Made by a program: the position numbers and the translations under genes. The notes beneath the pieces are model-generated. The model saw only the letters and a program-made list of their open reading frames with translations, did no database searches and was not told where the DNA came from. Below, one piece after another: positions 46,395-55,570 of a stretch of DNA of 64,000 nt. The DNA is from an uncultured Bermanella sp. (GTDB lineage Bacteria; Pseudomonadota; Gammaproteobacteria; Pseudomonadales; Oceanobacteraceae), in the NCBI GenBank assembly GCA_913058575.1, contig CAJXRF010000008.1, positions 35,051-99,050 of the forward strand, in the 5' to 3' direction. How positions within the stretch are numbered: position 1 is the first letter of the stretch; each line of letters starts with the position of its first letter.

Positions 46395-47423
46395 ATGAAA
46401 ATAATGGTCATTATTGCTTTGGCAATTGTGGTGGGGATATTGTTGGTCGTTAATCAACCATCTAGCCTAATTGCTTCAAATGAGAGTGTGGGGACTGATA
46501 TTAATGAGCCTAGTGGTGTGATGAAAAGTAAGGGCTCTAATCAAGGTTTATCAAAATTAAGCGTGAAAGATGTAAATGATCAAAACAAAGAGACTTTCGG
46601 CAGCTTACCAAAACCCATGGATAAATCTCTTAAGCGCTTAATTGCAAAGAGTCAATTAGATAATAATGGTCAATTAATTCTTAATGCAAAAATGCAAACA
46701 GCATTAAAGCAGTTTTATAATGCTGCAGGTGGGACAATTAACAATGATCAAAAAGATTACATTTCACAATATACCTATTCACAAATCTCAAGCGATGCCG
46801 CAGACACATTGGTAAGTGTGATTGATTTATATTTTTTATATAAAGTTAAAGAAAAAGCCTTTCTAGAAACGAGTTCTCATCTTACAAGACTTGAAGTGCT
46901 TTACGGGATGAATACTATAAGAGAAGAGTCTTTAGGTTATGAATACAGCAATGCCTTATTTTTCGAACGTAGTGCTAAAACAGAATACCATTTGAAAATA
47001 GCCCAAATACAACAAGATACTCGTTTATCTGAAGAAGAAAAAAACATTCGTTTATCAGAGCTTAAGAAAATTGCCTTGCAAAATAACATTATTAAACCCT
47101 ATCCGGTTAATCAGAAACTAAGTCAATTAAAGAAAGAAATATCAACGCTTCGCTCCCAAAGGGCAAGCGAAGAGCTCGTTCATCAAGCTCGAGTAAACTC
47201 ACTAGGTGAACGAGATGCACAAGATTTACTTGAACAAGAAATCTACATGGAAAATTGGCATAAACGCTATGAGAGCTATCATAGTGAACGACAGATCATT
47301 CTTGACTCAGGTTTAGATGCAATTGAGAAAACCAAACAACTAGAGTCTTTGTTGAAGTTACATTTCCAAGATAATGAAATAGCCAGTATTAGGGCGCACA
47401 ACCTTCAACAAGGTAACCGTTAA
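46395..47423 (+). CDS. Divergent lipase-specific foldase-like protein
   Basis: A 342-residue protein with an N-terminal membrane anchor (about 5-20) and a long, mostly helical periplasmic part, the layout of Lif (LifO/LipB) foldases that fold secreted lipases. The C-terminal part (SLGERDAQDLLEQE, then MENWHKRYESYHSERQ and a late LHFQDNEIASIR) matches the repeated-helix end of Lif. The signature RxxFDY motif is not seen; its place reads TALKQFYNAAGG (102-113). Start: an ATG at 46377 overlaps the previous stop, but AAAGGAGG at 46382-46389 lies five bases before the ATG at 46395, which is clearly better. It is A-rich like its neighbour. Confidence 0.72.
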   Translation: MKIMVIIALAIVVGILLVVNQPSSLIASNESVGTDINEPSGVMKSKGSNQGLSKLSVKDVNDQNKETFGSLPKPMDKSLKRLIAKSQLDNNGQLILNAKMQTALKQFYNAAGGTINNDQKDYISQYTYSQISSDAADTLVSVIDLYFLYKVKEKAFLETSSHLTRLEVLYGMNTIREESLGYEYSNALFFERSAKTEYHLKIAQIQQDTRLSEEEKNIRLSELKKIALQNNIIKPYPVNQKLSQLKKEISTLRSQRASEELVHQARVNSLGERDAQDLLEQEIYMENWHKRYESYHSERQIILDSGLDAIEKTKQLESLLKLHFQDNEIASIRAHNLQQGNR

Positions 47424-48267
47424 TGGGTTCTTCTTGCTTAATGATTGGCTGGTGAGTGGGCGGGATGATTTCAATGCCGTTATCTTGCAATAGCATAGAA
47501 GAAGGGGATGTGCCCATCATATCTTTAAAGGCATTAGAAAAATGCGAGGAATCTGTAAATCCAGCACTGCTAGCCGCAGAGGTTAAGTTATAACCCTCTC
47601 CAAGACGAACACAGGTCATATATAAACGATGCCAAAGTCGGTAACGGCGAATCGTTACTCCTGTTTTGAGCTTAAATAATTGCATTAATCTAGGTGCCGA
47701 AATGTTAATGGTGACGGCGAGGCTTTCTACTGATAAATTATCATTAATGTTTTTCTTTATGATTCTTATCACTTTCTCAATTCGTTCATCTTGTTTGTTT
47801 TTTCGTTTTTTAAGAAAAACGCTGCTGCTTTTTTGAGGAAGAGCATTACAGTCTTTTAGTGACTGCATAAAAATAGAATGTGCTAAATTCGAATCGCAGT
47901 GTTGTCGATAAAGGTAATAAAGATTGTCAATGAAGCTTGCTTCATTATTTAGATTAAAAAGAATGCTGTCACTGCCATTTTCCATGTTGTTTGCAATGGT
48001 TTCATAATCTTCACACAGTGCATCGAGATTGCAATGCGCAATGATCGCCGATTGCGTTTTGATACTGATATCATGACCTGCCGGAATCAATAAGCTGTTA
48101 CAGTGAATTATTTGCTTTGAATTGTTTACTTGAAAACTAATCGGGTCATTTAGGGATATTAGTAAAGTGCTTGCCCCCTGAGATAAGCGAAGTGTTTCGC
48201 CAATTGGGCCAATGTACAGCGTGCGCTTATCCCATAAGAACAGTTTAGACGGAAGATGATTGATCAA
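47389..48267 (-). CDS. AraC-family regulator convergent with the lipase operon
   Basis: A 292-residue regulator. The N-terminal cupin-like half (about 10-140) has strands such as NSLLIPAGHDISI; the C-terminal AraC domain (about 165-265) contains LSVESLAVTINISAPRLMQLF and LTSAASSAGFTDSSHFSNAFKDMMG with the usual terminal P-S-S-M. Its 3' end overlaps that of the foldase-like gene by 35 bp, tail to tail. It is a good candidate controller of the lipase operon, though it is not divergent from the lipase promoter, so the link is inferred only from position. Confidence 0.87.
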   Translation of the reverse strand: MINHLPSKLFLWDKRTLYIGPIGETLRLSQGASTLLISLNDPISFQVNNSKQIIHCNSLLIPAGHDISIKTQSAIIAHCNLDALCEDYETIANNMENGSDSILFNLNNEASFIDNLYYLYRQHCDSNLAHSIFMQSLKDCNALPQKSSSVFLKKRKNKQDERIEKVIRIIKKNINDNLSVESLAVTINISAPRLMQLFKLKTGVTIRRYRLWHRLYMTCVRLGEGYNLTSAASSAGFTDSSHFSNAFKDMMGTSPSSMLLQDNGIEIIPPTHQPIIKQEEPINGYLVEGCAP

Positions 48268-48567
48268 TTAATACCTCGAAAATAGGGTGCTTAAATTTGA
48301 GGGTTAACGTTCAAATTTTTGGATCTTTTTTAGAATTATAATGTTGATTAATAACATCCGTTTTTAAACGGATGTTGCAGGATAGTACTCTAATTGAATT
48401 TTTAAGGTATTACGAAAACGTGCCAATTAAGATGATTACGTCTGTGTGAATAACTTTGTAATAAAGGAAGTAGTTTTTATATAAAGTAGTAGGAAAGGAA
48501 TGCAATAGCTGTCAATTAATGTCCTGTTTTGTCTTTTTATGTTCCTTCATAAGGATGTTGTTTTTAG
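48268..48567. other. Gene-free region with a hairpin upstream of the AraC gene
   Basis: About 300 bp between two leftward regulator genes. The only clear structure is an inverted repeat AACATCCGTTT/AAACGGATGTT at 48353-48376. It lies 86 bases upstream of the AraC start and roughly 190 beyond the stop of the Crp-type gene. It could be the terminator of the latter (a T-rich run follows in the leftward sense only weakly) or an operator for the former. Nothing else is recognised. Confidence 0.5.
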
Positions 48568-49260
48568 TTAGTGTTCACTTAAGCTTAGAAAAGTTTGGAG
48601 TGATTGCGGTTCGATAATTTCTACATTGCCATACTGAACAGCGATCCAATTTTTTAATTGCCAATCTTTTAATACCCGATAAATACTTTGGCGTGTCACT
48701 CCAAGACTGGCTGCCAACTCTTCCTGACTAATTTTACTGGCGGGCATTGGGGATTCATAATGGTTGCGAGATTTATGTAAACGCAATAATTGCTTGGCTA
48801 ACCTTTTTGATAAAGGTAAAAAAGCAGCCTCCTCTAATACTTGGCCTGCTTGACGTAGACGCTTACATAAAATGTTTAAAAAGTGTTTGTATAACTTAGG
48901 ATTAGTATCCAATAAGTTTAATAATTCTGTTCTGGGAATGCGCATTAGCTGAGTATTGCCAATAGCCATAGTCGTTTGCGCTCTTGGGCGGCCATCGATG
49001 GCGGATATTTCACCAAACCACCAACCCGGTTGGACTATGCCATATAGGAAGTATTTACCATTGGCATCTTCGGCCACCATTTTAATGCCCCCAGATAACA
49101 CGCCATACAAGGCATCTGGTTGATCACCGTCTTGATAAAGCATTTGCCCATCATTGCAAGACACAGTGGTGGATATATCCGCTAACTGTTGTTTAGTATC
49201 TTGCGGGAAATCACGGAATAAACCGCTGTCATCTAACTGTTCAAATATCGAGCTGGCCAT
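48568..49260 (-). CDS. Crp/Fnr-family transcriptional regulator
   Basis: A 230-residue regulator with a cyclic-nucleotide-fold N-terminal domain (about 10-125) and a C-terminal winged helix (ISQEELAASLGVTRQSIYRVLKDWQLKN). The nucleotide-binding cassette reads GEISAIDGRPRAQTT, keeping Gly-Glu and an Arg but lacking the Ser of true cAMP sites, so its ligand is unknown. There are no FNR-type cysteines for a cluster. It is divergent from the HMG-CoA reductase gene across 139 bp and probably controls that gene or itself. Confidence 0.9.
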   Translation of the reverse strand: MASSIFEQLDDSGLFRDFPQDTKQQLADISTTVSCNDGQMLYQDGDQPDALYGVLSGGIKMVAEDANGKYFLYGIVQPGWWFGEISAIDGRPRAQTTMAIGNTQLMRIPRTELLNLLDTNPKLYKHFLNILCKRLRQAGQVLEEAAFLPLSKRLAKQLLRLHKSRNHYESPMPASKISQEELAASLGVTRQSIYRVLKDWQLKNWIAVQYGNVEIIEPQSLQTFLSLSEH

Positions 49261-49325
49261 GGATTATCTTGAGTCAAACTGAATTAGAGCAACAAATGTA
49301 ACATTTTTAACGGTGATGGGCCTTT

Positions 49326-49337
49326 TGTTTTGAAACA
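49326..49337. promoter_or_regulatory. Small dyad between Crp-type regulator and HMG-CoA reductase genes
   Basis: A TGTTT-TG-AAACA inverted repeat in the divergent promoter region, 62 bases before the reductase start. A nearby TTTGTTTCATAAA repeats half of it. It could be an operator for the adjacent Crp-type regulator, but the site is short and no known consensus is matched. Confidence 0.25.
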
Positions 49338-49399
49338 CTAAGCCTACAAAGATAATTTGTTTCATAAATTAAAAACCTAATGATAAAAGGTGTTTGTAA

Positions 49400-50569
49400 A
49401 TGGCAGCTCGTATTCCAAGAGATAAGAAAAACGATCACACAAACGAAATGGCTCAGCAGCGTCGTGATTTTGTCAAAGAACACACAGGCGTGAGCTTAGA
49501 GCACGTGGGCAAATACTCCATTGCCCCTGAAACCACTAATGGCAATATTGAAAATTTCATCGGCATCACTCAAACCCCCATTGGTTTAGCGGGCCCTGTG
49601 TTGGTGAATGGCGAGCATGCCAAAGGTGAGTTCTATGTGCCCATGGCCACGTCAGAAGGCACTTTAGTGGCCAGTTATAATCGCGGTATGCGTTTATTAA
49701 GAGAAGCCGGTGGCATTAAAGTCAGTGTGGTAGATGATGCCATGCAAAGAGCCCCGGTATTTGTTTTTAACGATGCCCGTGAAGCCCGTGAATTTGGTGT
49801 GTGGATAAAGGAAAATTTGCCGTCTATTCAAGAAGTGGCCCAAAGCACAACAAAATCGGGCAAGCTGCGTAATATTGAACAATACGCTGCCGCTCGTATG
49901 CTGTATTTGCGCTTTAACTTCACCACCGGCGACGCGGCCGGTCAGAACATGGTGGGTAAAGCCACCTACTTTGCTTGTGAGTGGATCAAGAAAAATTACC
50001 CTGCCACCATTCAGCGCTACATGCTGTCGGGTGCCATGGACACAGATAAAAAGCATTCACAGCTAAACACCTTACACACCCGTGGCAAGCGCGTGATAGC
50101 CGAAGCGACCATTCCTAGTGATTTACTTAAATCAATTATGGGTGTGCCTGCTGAAACCCTATTTAAAATGCGAGCCATTAGCCAAGTGGGTAACTTCATG
50201 GCAGGCTCCACTAATACTGGTGCGCACTCTGCTAACGGCATTGCCGCGGTATTCATGGCCACAGGACAAGACGTGGCAAACGTGGCGGAATCTTCAGCGG
50301 CCGTTACCTTTGCCGATTTAGATGATGAGGGTAATTACTACATTGCCATTACCATTCCGTCATTAATTGTGGCCACTTATGGCGGCGGTACTGGTTTGGG
50401 TACCCAAAAAGAATGTTTGGAAGTGATGGATTGTTACGGTGAAGGCAAGGTCTTTAAGCTGGCTGAAATCATCGGGGCGACTGTATTAGCCGGTGAATTG
50501 TCCTTAGGGGCGGCCGTTTTGGCAGGTGATTGGGTTTCCAGTCATGATGCTCTTGGCCGTAATCGCTAA
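49400..50569 (+). CDS. Class I 3-hydroxy-3-methylglutaryl-CoA reductase
   Basis: A 389-residue cytosolic enzyme that reduces HMG-CoA to mevalonate with NADPH. Class I features are plain: ENFIGITQTPIGLAGP, catalytic E86 in MATSEGTLVASYNRG, the cofactor motif TGDAAGQNMVGKAT, the K217/K218 pair in DTDKKHSQLN, D291 in GQDVANVAESS, GGGTGLGTQKECL, and H382 in the terminal SSHDALGRN. No membrane domain is present. Gammaproteobacteria normally use the MEP pathway, so this gene suggests transfer or a specialised use. No other mevalonate-pathway gene is in the window. Confidence 0.92.
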   Translation: MAARIPRDKKNDHTNEMAQQRRDFVKEHTGVSLEHVGKYSIAPETTNGNIENFIGITQTPIGLAGPVLVNGEHAKGEFYVPMATSEGTLVASYNRGMRLLREAGGIKVSVVDDAMQRAPVFVFNDAREAREFGVWIKENLPSIQEVAQSTTKSGKLRNIEQYAAARMLYLRFNFTTGDAAGQNMVGKATYFACEWIKKNYPATIQRYMLSGAMDTDKKHSQLNTLHTRGKRVIAEATIPSDLLKSIMGVPAETLFKMRAISQVGNFMAGSTNTGAHSANGIAAVFMATGQDVANVAESSAAVTFADLDDEGNYYIAITIPSLIVATYGGGTGLGTQKECLEVMDCYGEGKVFKLAEIIGATVLAGELSLGAAVLAGDWVSSHDALGRNR

Positions 50570-50641
50570 ACGGCTGCTAATTATTGGCTGATTGCTAACA
50601 AAGCACTTCTTCAAAATGCTTTGTCACTTTCATTAGTTTTT

Positions 50642-50675
50642 AACCATGCGAGCTCATTGGAGCTTGCATGGTTAG
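50642..50675. terminator. Stem-loop after HMG-CoA reductase
   Basis: A 15-bp stem TAACCATGCGAGCTC/GAGCTTGCATGGTTA with one G-T pair and an ATTG loop. No T run follows. A smaller hairpin AAAGCA/TGCTTT lies at 50601-50623. Either may mark the end of the reductase transcript. Confidence 0.55.
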
Positions 50676-50765
50676 TGTGTCCGTTCTCTCAAAGCAAATA
50701 GTGTCTCTCTGCTATACTCTCTTAGCGTTATTCTTAATTTTCAATTAATCGTGTTGGAGGTTTGT

Positions 50766-51137
50766 GTGCCACAAAGTTCCCATTACTACCAAACCAGTGA
50801 CCCTGATATTTTTAGCCGTGGCAGCATTAAGCTCACCTACGATTTGCTGCGTAAAAAAAACCCAGCCCTTGCCTTAACCGTTAGAAACATGATTACCGAT
50901 ACACCGCTTCCCAAGCAGGAAGGGGAGCTAAATGATAAAAACAGTGATCACTTTAAAGTGACGCTAAATTCATTTGAAGTGAGAGCGGTGGTGGAATATT
51001 TAATGGAATACGGTCGCGATGATGATGAAATTAAAAGCAAGCTAGGCATGGCCGTGATGGCTAAAGCGCTCATGGAAGACTGGATTGTCTTAGCCCATAA
51101 AATGGTAAGTGAACTGCCTGAAAATCAAAAACCTTAG
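50766..51137 (+). CDS. Hypothetical protein with GTG start
   Basis: I do not recognise this 123-residue protein. It looks soluble: a charged N-terminal half (IFSRGSIKLTYDLLRKKNPALAL), an acidic linker, and two C-terminal helices (FEVRAVVEYLMEYG and AVMAKALMEDWIVLAHKMVSEL). GGAGG at 50756-50760 lies five bases before a GTG at 50766, which is a better start than the GTG at 50751 that overlaps this site. It stands alone between the reductase and a leftward binding-protein gene. Confidence 0.65.
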   Translation: MPQSSHYYQTSDPDIFSRGSIKLTYDLLRKKNPALALTVRNMITDTPLPKQEGELNDKNSDHFKVTLNSFEVRAVVEYLMEYGRDDDEIKSKLGMAVMAKALMEDWIVLAHKMVSELPENQKP

Positions 51138-51242
51138 TGCGCCTCTATTAATTGATTACTTTCTTTGCGTGACTCCAAGCGTACAGTGATAAGGCGCAAG
51201 CTATTAATATAGGTCTCCTTAGTTTATTAAACGTTTAAAAAA

Positions 51243-52004
51243 TCATTGCCAATCTTGTAAACCGTATTTATCTAATATGCTTTGCAGTTGGCCATTCTCA
51301 CGCATTGTGGTTAAGCCACTGGAAAACAGTTCAATGTATTTCGCAGAACTGGCTTTGTTAGGGCCACAGGCTATGTAAAGCGACTCGCCTTGGGTGACGT
51401 CTCCGGCGGCAATTACTTTATCTGAAAAATTAAGCTCAGCCAATTTTGCTTCCATAATTAAATCAAACTCCACCAGTACATCTATTCGTCCTGATAATAA
51501 CTTGCCAATATTTTGTCTTAAGGCTTTGTCGGCTTTTACCTCTTGTACTTTATGGGAGTCCTTATGGTTGGCGATGTATTGGTCTAACTCATCGCTGTAG
51601 GCATAACTGCCAATGATGCCAAGTTGTTTATTTGACAATGATGGAATGCCCCCATAACGCCACGTATCCCCTTGTTTTACATACATCACCGGTTTGATTT
51701 TACCCCAAGTGTTTTTGCTGAATAAAAAATCAGGTGCGTCGCTGGAATCGGCGCCCACTACGCAGTCATAGGTACCTTTACGTACCATGGCAATACTGCC
51801 TACCCAAGGAAGAGTTTGGTAATCAAGGGAGTGGCCATTTTTCATTAAAATTTCTTTGGCAATTTCAATCATATAGCCAGGCTTAGTACTATTGTCTCCC
51901 CCATTTACCGGGTACCACTCATCGGCCCGTATGGTGACGGTGTCGGCGTTTGCCACATTCAGAGTCATGGCTAAAAGTAAGCAAATCTTTAACTGTGTAT
52001 GCAT
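51243..52004 (-). CDS. Family 3 extracellular solute-binding protein
   Basis: A 253-residue secreted protein of the SBP_bac_3 fold that binds amino acids or similar compounds in the periplasm. A signal peptide (MHTQLKICLLLAMTLNVANA) precedes VTIRADEWYPVNGG and GYMIEIAKEILMKNGHSL; the ligand lobe carries LPWVGSIAMVRKGTYDCVVGAD and the hinge KLLSGRIDVLVEFDLIM. The start at 52004 has AAGGA seven bases upstream; an ATG at 52025 overlaps that site. No permease or ATPase gene is adjacent, so it may feed a sensor rather than a transporter. It is divergent from the hybrid kinase gene. Confidence 0.87.
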   Translation of the reverse strand: MHTQLKICLLLAMTLNVANADTVTIRADEWYPVNGGDNSTKPGYMIEIAKEILMKNGHSLDYQTLPWVGSIAMVRKGTYDCVVGADSSDAPDFLFSKNTWGKIKPVMYVKQGDTWRYGGIPSLSNKQLGIIGSYAYSDELDQYIANHKDSHKVQEVKADKALRQNIGKLLSGRIDVLVEFDLIMEAKLAELNFSDKVIAAGDVTQGESLYIACGPNKASSAKYIELFSSGLTTMRENGQLQSILDKYGLQDWQ

Positions 52005-52269
52005 ATTATTTTCCTTATTTTTCAAAGGATTAACCCAACTAATTTGAGAAAAATGAAAGACCTAATTTCTCTAGTATAGAAGAAGCCTAGCACAGTGCTT
52101 AATTAACATTCCCTGTAATAGAGGGCTGGCTAATAATGAACAAAGCCAAGTTCTAAATAACGTCACACCTTTCAGGAGACTTCATTTATAGGAACTTCCC
52201 ATAGTAGCGATACTTCACTACAGTTAAGTAATAGCTGTATTAGTCATAACCTAGCTACAGCCCTTTATC

Positions 52270-55200
52270 ATGCTAGTCAGTGAGATCACCGTTATGCTGA
52301 AGTGGGCTGTTGGGAAAAAAATAGGCATTAGCTTTACTTTGATGCTTATTTTACTAATGGTGATCACCACACTCTCATATCAAATCACAGTTTATTCTAG
52401 TGACACCGAACAGTGGCATATTCACACTCCAAAAATGCTGGGTGCGTTAAATGATCTTACTTGGGCCATACAGAATACCGAAACGAGGCACAGAGATTAC
52501 CTATTAACAGGTGGTAGTAGTGAATTAGAGCCCTATCTTGATGGTATAGAACAAATCAAACAGGGCTTAACGGCATTAAATACATTAGTTCTAAATAATC
52601 CCTCTCAACAAATAGCCCTTACCCAGCTTGAAACCCTAATTAATGGACCGGATGGAAAACTTCATGAGCTTCAGAAAACGATCAACGCCCGTCAAACAGG
52701 GAGTTTTGAAGCCGCTTTAAATACTCTACGTTTAGCTGAGGAGCAAAAAAATAGCGATGAAATTAAAAACCAACTCACAAAAATGGCTACCAATGAAAAG
52801 CAGCTATTAATCATGCGAGTCGATCGTGCCACTGCCCACGTTAAAAATCTTAATACAGCAATTATAATAGCAACGCTTCTTGCGCTTTTATTACTTGGCT
52901 GGGCAGGTAATGGGTTTAGGTTAAGAAAACCCAAAATCTTTAAAGATAATAAACAAACAAGCGAAGCCACGAATGGTGAAATTTTAAAGCCCAAGATACA
53001 AGCTCATAGTGGCAGCAAAGAAAGCCATGATTTGTCTGGTCAGTTTCATATCCTGAGCGCATCCATCGAACAACTCACCCAAGAGCGCCAAGAATCCATT
53101 GCATTATTACTTTCAAACCAGCAATTAATTAAAGCTGTCTGCGAGGTGCAATCGCAAATGATAGCGGGGAATACTGCTAAGATATTTGAGCGTTTACTGA
53201 ATATTTTAGTTAAATTCACCCAAAGTGAATACGCTCTTATTGATGAATTTTTATATGGCCAAGAGGCACAACCTTCTTTAAAAACACGGGCCGTGACTGA
53301 CATTGCTTGGTATCAAGTATCTAAAAGTCGTGACTCTAAACTGGCCGAAGGGCAATTGAATTCAGCCAATGTAAAGTCTCTCATGCATGCCGTCATGACA
53401 AGCGATGAAAGAGTCATTGTGAATCAATTGTCTAATGATACTCTTCGTGACGCTAAAGCCCCGCCTGAACTCACTAATTTTTTAGGGCTACCGCTTCATG
53501 TAAATGATGAGTTGGTAGGCGTAATTGGACTTGTTAATCGCCCGGCAGGGTATTCTGATGATTTTGCTGATTTTATCGCTCCGCTAATTCAGGCTAGCGC
53601 TCATGTATTGGCTTTTTCAAGAAGTGAAGAGCGAGCGGAGAAAATAAAAAATAAATTAGCAAGGGCAAAAAAGTCCTTAAAGAAAGCCAATAAACAGTTA
53701 GAAAAAAAAGTAGCACAGCATACTGAAAAACTGCAAGGTGACCTTGTTCAAGCAGAGGCCGCCAATGTGGCAAAAAGTCAGTTTTTAGCCAATATGAGTC
53801 ATGAAGTTCGTACCCCAATGAACGGTATATTGGGCATGCTTAAATTACTAGAACAGACCGAGCTATCTAATCAGCAAAGTAATTATTCTCAAAAAGCGTT
53901 AGGTGCGACTTTATCCTTGCTGCGTATTATTAATGACATTCTTGATTTTTCTAAAATTGAAGTGGGTAAAATGAGCATCGAGGAAAGCCAGCTGAAGCTT
54001 TTCGATATCATGTCTGGAATCAGCGATATTTTGCTAAGCAGCGAGAAAAATCTAGTGCAATCGAAAATTGAATTGTTATTTGATTTAGATAAAAGCACAC
54101 CAGAAAATTTAATGGGGGATGGGTTAAGATTACATCAAGTGTTGCTTAATTTAACCAATAATGCCGTTAAATTTACTTCAAAGGGCAGAGTACTTGTGGC
54201 TACAAAAGTGATAGCTCATCACGAAAATACCCTAGATATTGAGTTTTCAGTGAGCGACACAGGCATAGGAATAGCGACAGATAAATTAGCGCACATTTTT
54301 GAAGATTTTAGTCAGGCTGAATATTCTACCGCTCGGCGTTTTGGTGGCACGGGTTTGGGTTTAACGATTAGCAAAAAGTTGGTTGAGTTAATGGGGGGGG
54401 AATTAAAAGTAGAAAGTGAATTAGGAAAAGGCAGCCGTTTCTTTTTTACTTTATCTATAGCGCTGGCAACAGAGGAGGAAAATACTGAATTAGAAAATGA
54501 TTTACCCCCTAACGATCAATGCCTATTGGGCATGCGAATTTTACTGGTGGAGAATGACGAGCTTAACCAATTGGTGGCACAAGAGCTTCTACAAAGCCAT
54601 GGGGCTGAGGTAGAAATAGCCGATGAGGGCATGGATGGGGTTCGAAAAGCACTGAATGCCTCCCCCTCTTTTGATGTCATTCTAATGGATATGAAGCTAC
54701 CCGACATAGACGGTTTAGAAGCGACCCGCCGAATCCGTGATCACGAGCGTATGTTAGCCACCCCCATCATCGCGTTAACTGGCAGTGCTTTGGCTTCCGA
54801 TAAAGCCGCCTGTGTGGAAGCAGGCATGGTGTCACATGTATCTAAACCCTTTGATATAACGCAATTATTGGTCACGATTTTACACTTTGTAAAATCTCCA
54901 AATGAAGAATTTCTTATAAACCAACAGACACCCAAAGAATCAGATCTTTCCTTGAGTCATTGTGTTTTGGATGTGCAATGGGCCATTGCTCGCATGGGGG
55001 GTAAAAGCCAGATGTATTGGCAGGTGGTGAAGCATTTCAAATTAGAAGCTTGTCAGCATATCCATACATTGCAACAAGCAGACTTATCTGAAGTGATGAT
55101 CAGTATGCATACCCTTAAAAGTATATCCGGTAGCGTGGGGGCATTTGCTTTGCAGTATATGGTTTCTCAAGTGGAGCGTTGTCTTCAAAATTTAGAATCC

Positions 55201-55344
55201 GAACTCAGGGATGTATCCGTTGAAAGCGCCATGCGCAGAGGATTGGCAAGAGCGGTGGAGCATGCATTAAATGAAACGGTTTTTGAGCTGGATAAACTTG
55301 AAAAAGAGAGCCGTAAAGACAGTGATAGGGAAGGGAATACTTAA
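52270..55344 (+). CDS. CHASE3-GAF hybrid histidine kinase with receiver and HPt
   Basis: A 1024-residue sensor: membrane helix (about 18-38), periplasmic CHASE3 domain (about 40-195), second helix (about 197-215), coil, GAF domain (about 290-450), coiled coil, HisKA with H511 in [12 protein letters not shown], HATPase (N-box NLTNNAVKF and G-boxes to about 735), receiver with D807 in [13 protein letters not shown], and HPt with H947 in [10 protein letters not shown]. This is a complete internal phosphorelay. The start could also be the ATG at 52294, which puts the basic residues next to the helix. A chemoreceptor and a binding protein gene follow, so they may share a signal. Confidence 0.9.
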   Translation: MLVSEITVMLKWAVGKKIGISFTLMLILLMVITTLSYQITVYSSDTEQWHIHTPKMLGALNDLTWAIQNTETRHRDYLLTGGSSELEPYLDGIEQIKQGLTALNTLVLNNPSQQIALTQLETLINGPDGKLHELQKTINARQTGSFEAALNTLRLAEEQKNSDEIKNQLTKMATNEKQLLIMRVDRATAHVKNLNTAIIIATLLALLLLGWAGNGFRLRKPKIFKDNKQTSEATNGEILKPKIQAHSGSKESHDLSGQFHILSASIEQLTQERQESIALLLSNQQLIKAVCEVQSQMIAGNTAKIFERLLNILVKFTQSEYALIDEFLYGQEAQPSLKTRAVTDIAWYQVSKSRDSKLAEGQLNSANVKSLMHAVMTSDERVIVNQLSNDTLRDAKAPPELTNFLGLPLHVNDELVGVIGLVNRPAGYSDDFADFIAPLIQASAHVLAFSRSEERAEKIKNKLARAKKSLKKANKQLEKKVAQHTEKLQGDLVQAEAANVAKSQFLANMSHEVRTPMNGILGMLKLLEQTELSNQQSNYSQKALGATLSLLRIINDILDFSKIEVGKMSIEESQLKLFDIMSGISDILLSSEKNLVQSKIELLFDLDKSTPENLMGDGLRLHQVLLNLTNNAVKFTSKGRVLVATKVIAHHENTLDIEFSVSDTGIGIATDKLAHIFEDFSQAEYSTARRFGGTGLGLTISKKLVELMGGELKVESELGKGSRFFFTLSIALATEEENTELENDLPPNDQCLLGMRILLVENDELNQLVAQELLQSHGAEVEIADEGMDGVRKALNASPSFDVILMDMKLPDIDGLEATRRIRDHERMLATPIIALTGSALASDKAACVEAGMVSHVSKPFDITQLLVTILHFVKSPNEEFLINQQTPKESDLSLSHCVLDVQWAIARMGGKSQMYWQVVKHFKLEACQHIHTLQQADLSEVMISMHTLKSISGSVGAFALQYMVSQVERCLQNLESELRDVSVESAMRRGLARAVEHALNETVFELDKLEKESRKDSDREGNT

Positions 55345-55497
55345 AGGTATAGCAGTATTGAGGAAATGATTTTTAAACAGCTTCATTAATCATAAAAACC
55401 TAGACTAGATTTGGTGGCCTAGGCGGAGCGTGGACGCTGCTTAACACCGAGTATTATAGTTTTTAACTCTTTAATGCATTCTTTTATAACCTAAGCA

Positions 55498-55518
55498 TAT
55501 TACCAATAGTTGGTAATA
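55498..55518. promoter_or_regulatory. Perfect 21-bp dyad upstream of the chemoreceptor gene
   Basis: TATTACCAA-TAG-TTGGTAATA is an exact inverted repeat with 9-bp arms, 53 bases before the chemoreceptor ATG. The size and spacing suit a dimeric repressor or activator site. It is not followed by a T run, which argues against a terminator for the kinase gene 154 bases upstream. Confidence 0.45.
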
Positions 55519-55570
55519 TCGGCTATACCGAATATATGTCTACCTAATGTTACAAATTTGGGTTTTAAAT

